Positions 29,704-41,065 of a stretch of 64,000 nucleotides of DNA are shown here, one piece after another (position 1 is the first letter of the stretch; every line of letters begins with the position of its first letter). The notes below the pieces were generated by a model. That model did no database searches. It had not been told where the DNA came from and was given only the letters and a program-made list of their open reading frames with translations. Position numbers and translations under genes: made by a program. Source of the stretch: Auricularia sp. M13 (lineage: Eukaryota > Basidiomycota > Agaricomycetes > Auriculariales > Auriculariaceae). The stretch is from positions 3,162,001-3,226,000 of the forward strand of contig CM073194.1 in assembly GCA_037042915.1 (NCBI GenBank). Reading direction: 5' to 3'.

Positions 29704-32142
29704 ATGACTGCCTGGACTCCTAATGGCCCTTCAGCTGCGCCCCCAGCATACGAGGCCACAACTACAGCCTCCGTTGCGGCCTGCACGCGAGCCAGAGCAG
29801 ACGGGTCCTCCGAGGTTCTCATTACCCTGACCCCGCCTCTCGTGCCTCCAGAAGCGACGACACGCGTTCCGGTTGATATAGTCTGTGTCATTGATGTCAG
29901 CTCGAGCATGGCGGAGCCTGCTACGCTGCCCGCCGAACCAGGTGCGTAACAAACACGTACGTGTAAGTGCATTTTTGACCTCCCGAATGACAGGGACCGT
30001 TCCAGAGATCACGGTATGTCAATGCGTATTGCTTTGAATTATCCTCATACGATTTCTTCCAGGAACTCTGCATTCTCGACGTTGTCAAGCATGCTCTTCG
30101 GACGATCATCACATGCCTCAATGCGGACGACAGAATCGCAATTGTCACATTCTCTTCGAGGGCCAGTGTCAGTAACTGGTGATCAAGCGGTCTCTTCACG
30201 TGTCTTACGCGTCCTGTAGATTGATGCTGATTTAACGTTTATGGACGATGCTGGCAAGCGAAGCGTCAACACGATTGTTAGCAATCTTCGCCCGTCGGGG
30301 TCAACAAATCTGTGGGACGGGCTGAAGACAGGCATGGACCTACTGAATCCGACCGCACGCGCAACCCTTGCAGCAAATGGTAGTATTCCGACTTCGTGGC
30401 AACTGCCAGCGTACGCGCAACGGGATACGAGCGAGCAGCGCGTCGCGTCCGTGTTCCTGCTCACCGATGGCGCGCCCAATGTCACGCCTCCTCGCGGTCA
30501 CATCCCCATGATCCAGAAGTATCTTGCAGCCAATCCACTCTTGAACTTCAGCATCAACACGTTTGGATTCGGGTATGCTCTTGACTCGCAGCTGCTCCTG
30601 CACATCGCGGAAGTGGGCGGCGGTACCTACGGATTCGTTCCGGACTTGGGGTTCATCGGAACGGTCTTCGTGCATGCTCTTGCCAACACTCTCGCTACCT
30701 TCGCCGTCCGCTGCGCTATCCAAGTCGAGTACGACGGGAGCGCCCTTGAGCTTGCCGTCCTGGGCGAGCCGTTCATCGAGTTCGAGAAAGGCATGCGTGT
30801 GGAACCTGATCTCACTGTGCTTCATATTACAGTCGGTGAATTGCAATACGGGCAGTCTCGCGACTTTGTCATCACTGCCAGGCCTCTCAAACCTCTTGAC
30901 GTCAGCAGCGACACGCCGTTGCTTAATATCCTGGCGACATCTCATCCATGGACTCGGGACAGGCCTCTCACTACCGTGACGACCATCAACGCATCCCAGT
31001 TAGCTGCTACTGAGAGCTCGATTGCTAACTCCCGCATCCTTAACGAAGTGCAGCGGATCTCGTTTGCTGCAACGTTGCTCAGTTTCTTCTCACGCGACAT
31101 GACTTCGGATCTGTTACTGCAGAAGGCGCCTCCATCCACGCCGTCTCACGAATCCCAAACATTCATCGCGTTCGAAAAGCTTGTCCAGGATCTGGTAGAC
31201 CAGCAGCATTCTGCAGCTGCGGACGCTGAGGGACAGGCGCGTATGGCGCTGGAGGCCCCGCATTGGGCTCGCTGGGGACGGCACTACCTCCCTTCCCTCG
31301 CGCGCGCGCATCTGCGCCAGCGCTGCGGCAACTTTCGAGACGCCGGCCAGATGGTGTATGGTAGTGGTTCGCCGCTGTTCATCCATGAGCGGGACCGCGC
31401 GGACGAGGCATTCGACAAGCTTCCGCCGCCGCGCCCCACTTCACGCGCCGACCATACTGGTTGGGCTGGATCTCCGCGCCAGCGCGGTGGGCAGAGGACA
31501 CAGGTGCATAGCATGGCGGTATGGAACTCGCGCGTCGGCCCTTGCTTCTCTGGATCGTGCGCCGTCAGGCTCGCTACTTCTGGAGAGATACGCGTTGACC
31601 AGCTGACCCGCGGAACGATCGTCGCAACTCCCGCTGGTCCTCGCGCCGTCGTCGCAGTCGTCCGAACGCCCACGGTTGAAAGCACCCTGCTCTGCTCGCT
31701 CGGCCATGGCTTGAAGATCACCCCGTGGCACCCTGTCTTTGTTGAGGGAGAATGGCGCTTCCCAGCTGACCTCGTCGCCCCCGCAGTGGCTTCGGAAGCC
31801 GTATGCGACGCTGTGTATTCAGTGCTGCTGGAACCAAGCCCTGACTCGGATGCTCACGCGGCATGGATTGGCGATGTGCTCTGCGTGACGCTCGGCGGCG
31901 GCGCGCAGGACGGGCCGCGATACCATCCTTTCTTATCAGACTACGCCCGTGTACTGCGCAGTCTGAGTCAACTTCCGGGCTGGGAGAATCCAGCGGGTAT
32001 CTTGCGATGCATCGGCACCACAAGGAGTTGTTCAACTGGCCTTATCTGCGGATTCGCTGGAGGGGGTGAGAGACAAATGGGACGAAGGCCGCTTTACACG
32101 GAACGAGGTCTCAGCTCTGTATTATCTCCTGCTTGTGCATGA
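29704..32142 (+). CDS. vWA-Vint (Hint/intein-like) protein
   Basis: Four exons (29704-29941, 29994-30013, 30063-30167, 30220-32142) join in phase to 761 residues. A von Willebrand A domain spans about 50-260, with the MIDAS motif in IVCVIDVSSSM, the strand RIAIVTFSSRAS and LTDGAPN. A linking domain (Vwaint type) follows. A Hint-like Vint domain starts at about residue 563 with CFSGSCAVRL and contains a HGLKITPWHPVF block near 620. Vint domains are related to inteins and hedgehog autoprocessing domains. The leading Cys and internal His suggest it could cleave itself, but activity has not been shown for this protein. No signal peptide is seen, so it is probably intracellular. The 20-nt exon 2 is needed to hold the frame. 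Confidence 0.85.
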
Positions 32143-32870
32143 TCGGTGTTGCATTGTGCTGCTGGTACTTTTGTAGACACATATTGTAGCTCCTAAGTAT
32201 TTGATTTGTAAAGACAGACTGGCGATGTTAGCATCTGTAAGTACGCGGGCTCCAACTTGGAGGGTTTGCTGCAGGGTATCTCAGTGCGACTTGGGGACTT
32301 GCTGCGTGCATGGATGAGGAATTGCGTGATGCGCCTCAAAATGCACAGTACTGAGTAAACGCAGTCGCATACGAAGACCATGAATCCTCCGTGTTTTGGC
32401 CAGGGGACACCAGATAAGCCGCTACCGAACAGCCTGTCCATCTCAATCCAGGGATTGCCATGGGAATGACAACTATGCCCGTGTTGATCTCCAGTCTTGT
32501 CCTCTCGCAAGTGGCCCAGCCTCGCCGGTAGACACGTTAATTGTACTTTGGTTTATATTTTCACAGAAATGCGCAAGCAAGTGGTATGGAGTACTGGGCT
32601 GATTATCGTTCAAACAGTAGGAAAGGTGAGCTGAAGCACTCGTGACCACCCTATTTCAAAGTCCGCTGCCTCGCGTTCGGTTACAAAACTAGAAGAAGCA
32701 TACTATTATCTAGGGGATGGTGCAAAGAAGCAGTACGCCATCTACAGCCTGAATTGCGCCATCTAGCGCTGGTACGATGAAGCTACTTATCTACGCTGCT
32801 CTGAGACCCGGGTTGACCGTAGACTCCTCGGGTCTGCAAAAGTTCCAGTAACTCTCAACTCAAGCGAGTC
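32143..32870. other. Intergenic; left part of tandem unit A
   Basis: No gene is seen. About 32388-32520 and 32700-32870 match 33641-33985 and 34070-34274, upstream of the next Gln/His-rich ORF, and so belong to a tandemly duplicated unit. Confidence 0.5.
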
Positions 32871-33110
32871 ATGTCGCACCATCAGCAACATGGTCACCAC
32901 TATGGTCACCAGCACGGCGGTGGCCATCACCATGTAGGACACTACCACGGACACCACCAAGGACACAACCCTGGCCAGCACGGACACCAGCAGCTTCGTA
33001 ACGCACAGGCGCACGCCGCTCACCACCATAGCCAGCATCAGAGTTACTACTACTACCACTACCACTACCATCACGCGCAAGGTCAGCACCAGGTTCAGCG
33101 GCGGATGTAA
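32871..33110 (+). CDS. His/Gln-rich short protein (cluster member A)
   Basis: An ATG ORF of 79 codons is about half His, Gln and Tyr (MSHHQQHGHHYGHQHGGGHH, then HQSYYYYHYHYHH). The 50 bp before the ATG (GTTCCAGTAACTCTCAACTC and on) match those before the ORF at 34274, so both are copies of one gene. The sequence around its stop (GGATGTAACCCCGCCAAG, then GTGCGTGGCTACTTG) matches the exon-intron border of copy B, so copy A appears to have gained an early stop just before the donor. A His-rich peptide could bind metal, but this is speculation. It may be a decayed copy. Confidence 0.4.
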   Translation: MSHHQQHGHHYGHQHGGGHHHVGHYHGHHQGHNPGQHGHQQLRNAQAHAAHHHSQHQSYYYYHYHYHHAQGQHQVQRRM

Positions 33111-33693
33111 CCCCGCCAAGGTGCGTGGCTACTTGGTAAACTGATTTCGTATTACTTACCAGAGACTGCGCCCAGTCACAGCCTCGTAACGTTGCGGCGC
33201 GCGCTATCGCGTGCTCGGCATTCCGACCACTGCCGTGCGGTGGTCCTTTTCCTCTTGATTGTCCGTTTCATGTGACACTGCCAATGTGGTCGTCTCACCT
33301 CGTGTACTTCCTTGTCTCACGATCGCACCCCACCACCTCTCCCCCGCTTTCACTCCTACTCACCCTCTCCTGTTGCTTGTATCTCATGTACACTGTTTCC
33401 TTCAACTCTTTTCCACACCATGTTGTTCTGGGGAAAAAGATGAGATGATTTTGACATCAAGCTGGGCGACAATAAGTGGGGCATGCTCATAGTAGATACT
33501 GTATGTCTCAGTGAGCCCGGGACCCGAGCGCGCTGTATCAGACTATTAGAGCCGACACGGAGCACGTGGACGAGGTACAACTCGGGTCACTGCAAAAATG
33601 CTCAGTAATTAAGCGAAGTATTGCACTCACCATGTGTCCTCCGTGTTTGGGCGAGAATAGATAAGCCCCTTGGCGGGACCGAACAGCCTATTC
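33111..33693. other. Intergenic between tandem units A and B
   Basis: No gene is seen. Unit B homology to unit A begins at about 33600-33641 (CCTCCGTGTTTGG). Confidence 0.4.
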
Positions 33694-33906
33694 CAGCCGT
33701 TTTCATATCTCAGCGAAATTGATGCAAACGAACGGGGGATATGCGCGGGGCCAATTGTGATCCGGACGGTCCTTGCGGTCGTCTCGACTATCACAGCGAC
33801 GGATTTTGGCACTGATGCCCGACATTTCTATTGCCAGCCGATCAAAACTGCGGAGCGCAAATCCACCGTGCGTTTGCACCATTTCGCTGAGATATAAAAT
33901 CGGCTG
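33694..33906. mobile_element. MITE, 213 bp with about 40-bp terminal inverted repeats
   Basis: The element begins CAGCCGTTTTCATATCTCAG and its reverse complement begins CAGCCGATTTTATATCTCAG. The match continues through CGAAAT and TGCAAACG for about 40-45 bp with a few mismatches. It has no coding capacity. It interrupts a segment that is continuous in unit A (32388-32520), where GAACAGCCTGTCCATCTCAAT runs without a break, which independently proves an insertion. A 2-bp TC duplication is possible; the family is not assigned. Confidence 0.8.
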
Positions 33907-34273
33907 TCATCTCAATTCAGGGATAGTCATGGGAGGACCACTATGCCCGTCTAAATCTCCGGTCATGTTTACGGGTGCCTCTCGCCTTCTGTTACACGGC
34001 CATGAGTTGCGAGCTCAACACGGGGTCACCATTGTGCATGTTCCTCGAGTCTTGGAGCGCCCGTACAATGGAACATTGCGCCATCAGAGGACCCCACGGC
34101 TACTTATCTGCACTGTTTCACGACACAGGTTTATAGCAGAACCTCTCCTTCGACCACTCAGACAGAAGCCGCTCCCTCTCAGAGGGCCTCGGTCGGAATC
34201 CTGAACTTTGAAGTACGTGCGTCCATAGACTACAGTCTGCCATGGTTCCAATAACTCTCAGTTCAAGCGAATC

Positions 34274-34839
34274 ATGGCGCACCGGCAGAACACCCCTGGG
34301 TATGGGCAGCAACATGGTTACGTACCTGGTCAGCAGCATGGTGGCTACCAGCAGATACAACAGCACGGACAGCAGCAAGAACAGCAACACGGACCCCGTC
34401 GTAACCCACTACAACCGAACCCTCCTCATCGTCCCCATGGCCAGAACGGACAGCAAAACCACCCGCACCGCGCTCAGCCTCATCAGAATGCCCCTCACCC
34501 ACACCTCAATGGATATCAGAATCAACTCCAGCACGCAGGACAGCAGAACCCACAGCACCGTCACGCGCAAGCCCAGCGAGTTCAGCAGCATCAACCGGGT
34601 CACCAGGGCCAGCAGCCCGTACGTCTCCGACCCTCACCTCAGCGGCAACCTCAGCAGGCGCAGAGACGGGTCCCACCTGCTCAGCAACAGATTCAGCGGC
34701 CGCCGCAGCCCCTGCCAGGGTGAGTGGCTACTGGAAAAATCATTCTCAATGTCTGTTGACACTCTACTTGAAATTTAGCCCACAGCTCGTCAGAGCTCGC
34801 AAGAATATCGTATACGAGTACGAATATCAGCGTCGCTGA
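34274..34839 (+). CDS. Gln/His/Pro-rich protein (cluster member B)
   Basis: Exon 1 (34274-34719) starts with ATG after the duplicated 5' flank and encodes a low-complexity chain rich in Gln, His, Pro and Asn (YGQQHGYVPGQQHGGYQQ; later VQQHQPGHQGQQPV). A GTGAGT donor at 34720 and an AG at 34778 lead to a short exon 2 (34779-34839) ending KNIVYEYEYQRR. The product would have 168 residues. Without splicing the ORF stops at once after the donor. The prion-like composition suggests a self-associating or structural protein, but no family is recognised. Exon 2 is inferred from splice sites only. Confidence 0.45.
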
Positions 34840-35473
34840 GCTGAAAGTGTCAATGGGATGGTGGATGCGCGAGTTCGCAGTCGCAGTCGCGATACGAGCG
34901 CCTTTCTCAACATTCTCGTCTTCCGCTAGTAAACTACGCCATCGATAGCCGCATCTAGACACTGTGTCGAGATGTTTGTCTTGTTCCCCAAGCTCCGTAC
35001 GTTGAAGAGAGAAATCCTTTACTGGATACATAGTTTTATGAGAGCAGACCTGTCATTCACGAGCAGAAGAAAGCAGACTAGGTGCGGTTGCCCTCAATCT
35101 TCAATACGTAGAAGTTTCACCCTGCGCGAAGAATCACGGTTTGTTTTGCCAATAGATGACCCAGGATCAAACAGGCTGTTAGACTTAATCCAGGAAGTGA
35201 CAACGGAGCCCATCTCCGTTTGCATTGCCAGAGACGTACGCCTTTCGCCTTTTACGAAGCCGCCATGAGTTTCCGTCTCGATAGCTCGCAGTTTCAACCG
35301 TCTAACTCGCTGATTGGGGACGCCGAACCCTTCATGGGTAGATAGCGAGAAGTTGCTTCATATACGGCGTGGCTACTGCTGTTACATCCCCGCTGGCCTG
35401 AGAACATCGTCTTCGCCACGCGGCCCTACTTCAGATACATACACCCGTATGCCAGCACCCCGGACTATCCCAT
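34840..35473. other. Intergenic, no gene recognised
   Basis: Nothing beyond short ORFs. Homology to the flanks of copies A and B was not seen before member C. Confidence 0.35.
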
Positions 35474-36122
35474 ATGAGTCTAAAGACTGCTCTCAAAAGA
35501 GGGATGGGCTCTTTGCCTCCGAAGGACCCTCCTCGCGAGGACACCAGCAGATTACCGCGCCCTTACCAGAACGGAAATATGCATTCGCCCCATTACCAAG
35601 CCCAGAACCTCCAGAACGGCCAGATAAACAGCCCTTATCGCCCAAGTCAAGGTCTCGCTCTGAACGGGCGCCATTATCAGAACTATCGTTAGGACTCGCA
35701 GACATATGGGCCTCAGTACGGACAGCAGGCGTATCGCCCGAAGTACGGGCAACAAAACTACGATCCGCAGTGCGGGCAACAGAACTATCCTCCTCAGTTC
35801 GGACAGCAGAGCGCCCAAGGTGCAGTAGCACATGCACAAGGTTACGGAGTCCAGCACCAGTAGCAGGCGCACCAGCACGTTCGTCCTTGCTCCAGATGAC
35901 TATGCTGCAAGATGTTGACACCGGAATATGCAGCAGAACGTCCCGTATAGCCCACGCCAGAACGCTGCCCAGCAGGACGGATATCACTGATCAGTACCTC
36001 CAGCAGGGACATCAGCATGCACAGGTCGCAACAACACGTTGTGGAGTCCAACACCAGCACCAGGTGCACCAGAACGACCAGCAGCACCAGCGGCGAGACC
36101 ACCGCACCCGACGCCCACCAGT
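35474..36122 (+). pseudogene. Degenerate Gln-rich copy (cluster member C)
   Basis: A 72-codon ATG ORF (35474-35692) is followed in the same frame, after a TAG, by a YGQQ-type tandem repeat (DSQTYGPQYGQQAYRPKYGQ, then QNYDPQCGQQNYPPQFGQQ) and further stops. A segment at about 35829-35880 (CATGCACAAGGTTACGGAGTCC) recurs at about 36016-36070, so about 185 bp were duplicated internally. The end near 36122 has a GTGAGTAACC donor-like site after CACCAGT, as in copy B. It is read as a third, broken member of the cluster. Confidence 0.4.
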
Positions 36123-36672
36123 GTGAGTAACCGCCTTGTGCAGAACGCGATAGCCGGGTGAACACGCCCTGCCTGGCCTGCGTGCCGTCCGCGCAGAGAG
36201 GAATATGTATACGAGAACCCGCGTCGGTAGGAGGAGGATGATGGTGTGGTCGAAGAAGAGCGTGCGGAATCGTAAAAAGAACACGGAACATATGTAACTC
36301 CTTTTGCTATACGAATTTTCAGGTTTTTTAATCTTGTACTCTATCGGGTCGAATATGGCACAGACATCTGTATTGCATTACCTCTGTACAACGCATCGCA
36401 CAAACGGGGAATCGATACTCGAGACAACTTTTGATACACATTGGGATCGGACAGACGCAGACGAAAGTCGGAGCGCGGGGAGACCTAGAGAGGACAGACG
36501 ATGGGACAGCAGACAGCAAGCAAGCAAACACCTCTTTCACACGGCAGAAAGAAAGAGAAAACAAAAGAAGATTTGCAGCGGACGGCATGCGCGGGCTCCT
36601 GACGAGCTGGAAGCCTCCGCAGTCGCCCGCCAAAGCCAAAGTCGAAACGTAGCTACGCGCGGTAGCCCGGCC
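36123..36672. other. Intergenic before the phosphodiesterase 3' end
   Basis: No gene is recognised. The stretch contains the 3' flank of the minus-strand phosphodiesterase. Confidence 0.35.
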
Positions 36673-38954
36673 TCAGCCAGCCAATGGAACTGATCTTGGG
36701 CGTCCTGCACGCCGCACGGAACGCGCTGCGCATGACAGCGACGCTGTTCTTCCCGCGCCGCCCGCCTGGCGCCCGTCGAGCGGCATCATGGGCTTGCGCC
36801 CGCCGCCATCCATACTTAGGCTGGCCATCATGGGTGGCGGCTCGAGCACGCTTGACACGCTGCCCGCGCTCAGTGGCATCGGGACGACGCTGACAACGGA
36901 GCTGCTCGTCGACGGCATGGGCGAGTGGCTGGCCGTCGTGCCCGTCGACGCGACGCTCTGCGCGGGCGAGCGGCCGTACGAGAATGCGGGTGTCGGCGGC
37001 AGCCCGGCGTCGACACTGCCCCACGCACTCGCGAGGCTCGGATGGTGCGGGCGCGCGGAAAGCGGCGTCGCGGACGCCGTCGACGACGGCCGCGCCACAC
37101 GGAACGCCGCGGGGTTCGGGAACTTGGGCGTCGCGTCGTCGACGAGGTCGAGCGCGCACGCGATCGAGAAGCGGTGCGACGTCGCGGGCGACGGCACCGG
37201 CACGAGGTCGCCGCGCGCGTCGTGTTGCGAGCAGATTCGGCGGAAGCGACAACGGGAACACCGAGCGGAACCACGTGTCGTACGTCGCCGTATCCACCTC
37301 CGTATCTATGCGCGGCTGCTGCGGCTCAGCGGTGGTCGCCGCCGTGGTGGAGGACGATGCGGTGGGCGGTGACGAGGGCACGACAGGCGAGGACGGCTGC
37401 GAGGGTGGCGGTGGCGCCGAGCTACGCTTTGCCCACATCTTTGTGTTCTCGGCGCACATGGTCGCGAACTCTTGCATGGCTATACGAAAACACGTCAGAT
37501 CGCGGAAAGGGCTTGGAGACAGTGACGAACATGGAACGATTTCGCTGAGCGCGGAGAACAACGGCTGCGTAAACGTGTTGATGAACGCAATCTGCACGTC
37601 GGCCTGCTTGCGCTCGTCTCCAGCAGCAGCGGCCATGGACACAGGCTGCTCCAGGTAGATCTCGAGCCCGGCCTGCGAAGTCCATTCTTCGTGAAGAACG
37701 TTGCTCCAGTGTTGAGCGGCGGCGTAAGGGCGCAGCTGTGTTGACATAAGCGCGAGAACGAGGGGCACAAGCCCGTTAGTACATACCGGATTAGAAATGT
37801 CGGCGCTCTTGAGCAGCGCCTGGCACAACAACACGCGACGCGTAGGGACGGGGATCATGGCCAGGGCCTCTGGGTCCGCGAGCTGCTTGAAGCGCTGCAT
37901 CCAATCGAAGTGCAAGCGGAGGTCGGTGACCAAGAGAGTCTCGACAAGTAGGTTGCGAAGCTCTGACTGGCGGATGCCGTCTTCGGATAACAGTCGGCTC
38001 ATTCCATGGCGGCGCATGAGCTGGGTGAGGAAGACGCAGTGCATGCGTTCGAGCGGCGAATTGCCGCCGTAGAGCTGGGACAGCGGCGTGTCGGCGTTTT
38101 TGAGGAACATGTTGGACAGGCCTGGGTGGCCGACGTCGTGGCCGATGGAAACGATGTAGAGAATGAAGAGGTCGACGTTGCGCAGCGTCTCGTTGAGCAG
38201 GCCCGGCGCGCGGTCACGCTTCCAGGTGCGGTCCGGCGGGTACAGTTGCAAGACGCTCATGCGCGGCAGGATACGGGCGCGCGAGAGAAATGTGAAGGTT
38301 GCCTGCAGGACGTCGAGGGCGTGGCGGAAGTTGTGATATTGGTTCGCGGGCCGGTAGATGGACGAGAGCTGGCGCAGGAACGGCCGCAGCTGGCTCATGG
38401 ACACCCCGACGTCCTCCTCCATGCCCTCAATGCGCAGGAGCGACGCGAACAGCAGCTCTGTGCAGTATAGCACCTCATCGTCTGTCAGCGACCACGGTTC
38501 AAAGTGCCAGCTGTCTAGCGCCGCAACAAGCTCGCTGTGCCGCTCCGGCGAGGGCAGCACGGACCAGGGGCTGCAGTTTGCGCCGGTGAGCGGCGGGCGG
38601 CCGGGTGAGACAACGCTCACTCACAGGTTAACGGGCAAGTCCAGCACGCGGTTTGTCTCCGTGTGCATCGCGCCCAGGATCTCTGCAAAGCTGCGGGCGG
38701 GAGTGAGTGAGCGTGGGCGCGGCGATCGGCGGGGGGCAGGCTTGCCTGGTGTTGTCCATCTGCGGCGTGTCCCAACCGCCCCAGCCGGAGCCTGAGCCCT
38801 CGCCTCGCATGGCAAGCGCTAGGCCTCCGATGTCGGCACTGCGCGGGCGTTGGCGCCCCATAAGCTCGCCGAGGATGCGCTGGCGGTCGGGGTCGCGGTG
38901 GTGCAGGAAGGGCGACGGCGGCGCCGACGGCGAGTGAACGAGCGGGAAGGCCAT
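36673..38954 (-). CDS. Class I 3',5'-cyclic-nucleotide phosphodiesterase
   Basis: Minus-strand exons 38746-38954, 38625-38690, 37787-38570, 37531-37735 and 36673-37479 are supported. The catalytic domain carries YHNFRHALDVLQATF, the class I signature HDVGHPGLSNMF, LVTDLRLHFDW and the KSADISNP metal site, then WSNVLHEEW. It hydrolyses cAMP, like yeast Pde2. The first intron (38691-38745) uses a GC donor. Two 51-nt introns (37736-37786, 37480-37530) are in frame and open, so retention would not stop translation. After about 37230 the likely reading changes by one base to a Ser/Pro-rich tail (IACALDLVDDATPKFPNP) ending at 36673; the unshifted frame gives an Arg-rich tail. Upstream, a TM-containing frame (LETFLGAVVVLFCGAYL) would join only with one C fewer in the run at 38960-38965. 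Confidence 0.75.
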
Positions 38955-41065
38955 TAGGTGGGGGGCTGAGTCTAAGGCTCGAGAGCTTCTTGGACGGCCG
39001 CACGTGAGTCAAGTACGCGCCGCAGAACAAGACCACCACCGCACCCAGGAATGTCTCGAGGCAGACTGACAGGAAAACTCCGGCCTGATCCGCCTCGCGT
39101 GCCATCCACGCGACGCTCGCCAGTCTCGGCCCCTTGCCACCCGGCCCAACCTCGGCCCGTAAACTCAGTCCCGATTGCACCCCGTCTTCCCTTCCACTTC
39201 GTCGGCCGTGAGCAGAGAGGAGACAGTACAGGCTGCGACTCACCCAACCCAGTCTGCTGCAGCAATCACCATCCCCGCAGTGGCATCGGCACTGCGAATC
39301 AATCGGCACTATACAACACGCTCCCTTCTTGCACACCTGACGAGGCTTAGCCTGCTTAATCATGCACGCAAGCCAATACGAACCCACTCAAAGATCCCGG
39401 CCCGCGCTTCTCGAGCGTTTCACTGTGCTCTGCAAAGTGCCCGGTTTGAGCATGGATCATCATCAGCAGCAGCAACTCGCCAACTCGAACCGGACTAGTG
39501 GCAGTAGTGCTCACCGCATGCTGTGCCACGACCTCATCGCACGTGCCCGGGCCGTATTGCGCAGCTTTGAATACCGAAATGCCGCGAGCCACCAAATTCG
39601 AAGCAGGCTGCGAATCCGGGGCGATAAGACCGTGCGGGAAGCTCGAGCCCGTGGGCTCAACGAAGGCAAGCTGATTATGCGAGTGCATCCAAATGCAGGA
39701 GAGAAATTTTAGTGCTAGCATCGGCACGGCGATGCAGCGATATCATCGGGTATTCGATTCTTAGTCGTGATCTTTTTCGCGCGAATCTGACCGCTGACGC
39801 AGGACGTGCCGCTAATTTGCCATATCGTATGTACGAAGGCCGAATCTGGGGCTGTGTTTGTGGCTGCATACAGAATGATGAGCACTCGTCTGTGGCAAAA
39901 GCATTGAGCAGAACCGAACTGTAATGAACCAGGACTCGGGTCCGACGACTTCCTCACGTTCCTAGATATTCTCCGCGGCAAATGTAAATCTCGCCTAGTA
40001 AGCAGTATCTCGTCCGAGTCCGGTCGGCGCACTTTAACTACTTCTCAGCATCGCTCGAACTTGCCGCAAATATTGCGCCACATACATGTACATCCCACGA
40101 TTAACTCTGTAGATTTCGAAGCAATTGGAAGAAGCTTCACTTGGAGGAGATCTGAATGGCTGACTTGCAGGGTCAGATAATGCCTAGACCAACGTGAAGC
40201 TTCTCAGAATTCGCACATAGCCACTGGTAGACCTGCGCGCCACAGAGAAGCCAGGTATGAGGCATTAAACGAGTTGCATCTACGTCTAGGTAAGAATCGA
40301 GACTCCAAACCTCAACTGGTAAGTACTTAGCATGCGTACCATTGACAGCAGCACCGTGACTGGACGTTGCCAAGCCCAAAGACCGTGAAGATACTGTAAG
40401 GAAGGTACGCGTCAAGGCTTCAGAGCAGCTTGTATATTTCAGGCATGCGAATAGATCCCGCAGTGGCAAGCATGCTGCTTCGCGTGTCAGACTTAATAGG
40501 CAGCGCGCATTATGCTCCAGGCTCACAATAGTAGTTAAAAGTCTCGTGTATCTGGTTAAGTTCTGTAGATTCTAGACCAAGGCTGAGCGAATGTGTCGAC
40601 GATGCAGACGGAAACCGCGTCGAAACGGTTGCAAGGCCGAGTAGAATCGGTGTTTGCTGCACAGGTCCGTTTTAAGGCCGCGCACCCGGGCTTCGGGCAG
40701 CAGTAGTTAAATATAAAGAGATATGCGTCACAAGGAGGGCAGCCCTCTGCTAGTGCAGGGCGTAATGGTGAAAACGGACGATGACGCGAGTCGACGCGAC
40801 TTGAAACTCCGACTCTCCCAGCGGCTGGCTTATCACGAGCGGACCTCACGTGAACTGCAAATTCATATACTATACCGATCATATTTTCATCCAGGACGGG
40901 TAGAGAAGTCTTCGTACCGTTTATCATGTACTGGGCCGAGCAAAGCCTTCCAATTGTGAATGCAACTGCAATGAGGACAGCAATGCGCGGGTGCACGGTA
41001 CATAGATTAGCATGCCCTGGGAGTGCAAGTTGTTGCGACCTGAGCGTCACATCCTGATCTACTTC
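38955..41065. other. Phosphodiesterase 5' region and intergenic DNA
   Basis: 38960-39390 on the minus strand may hold more 5' exons of the phosphodiesterase (see that entry). From 39.4 to 41.06 kb only weak ORFs are seen. These include a 116-codon plus-strand ATG ORF at 39362 without a known domain, and a minus-strand frame near 40.9-41.0 kb with a signal-peptide-like RIAVLIAVAFTIGRLCSA but no ATG. None is supported as a gene. Confidence 0.35.

Noticed and set aside
31284-31721. Minus-strand frame opposite the Vint gene
   Set aside because: It is antisense to a clear conserved exon and has no protein-like motif.
40556-41050. Small secreted protein on the minus strand
   Set aside because: The signal-like segment RIAVLIAVAFTIGRLCSA has no in-frame ATG before it and no supporting splice sites.
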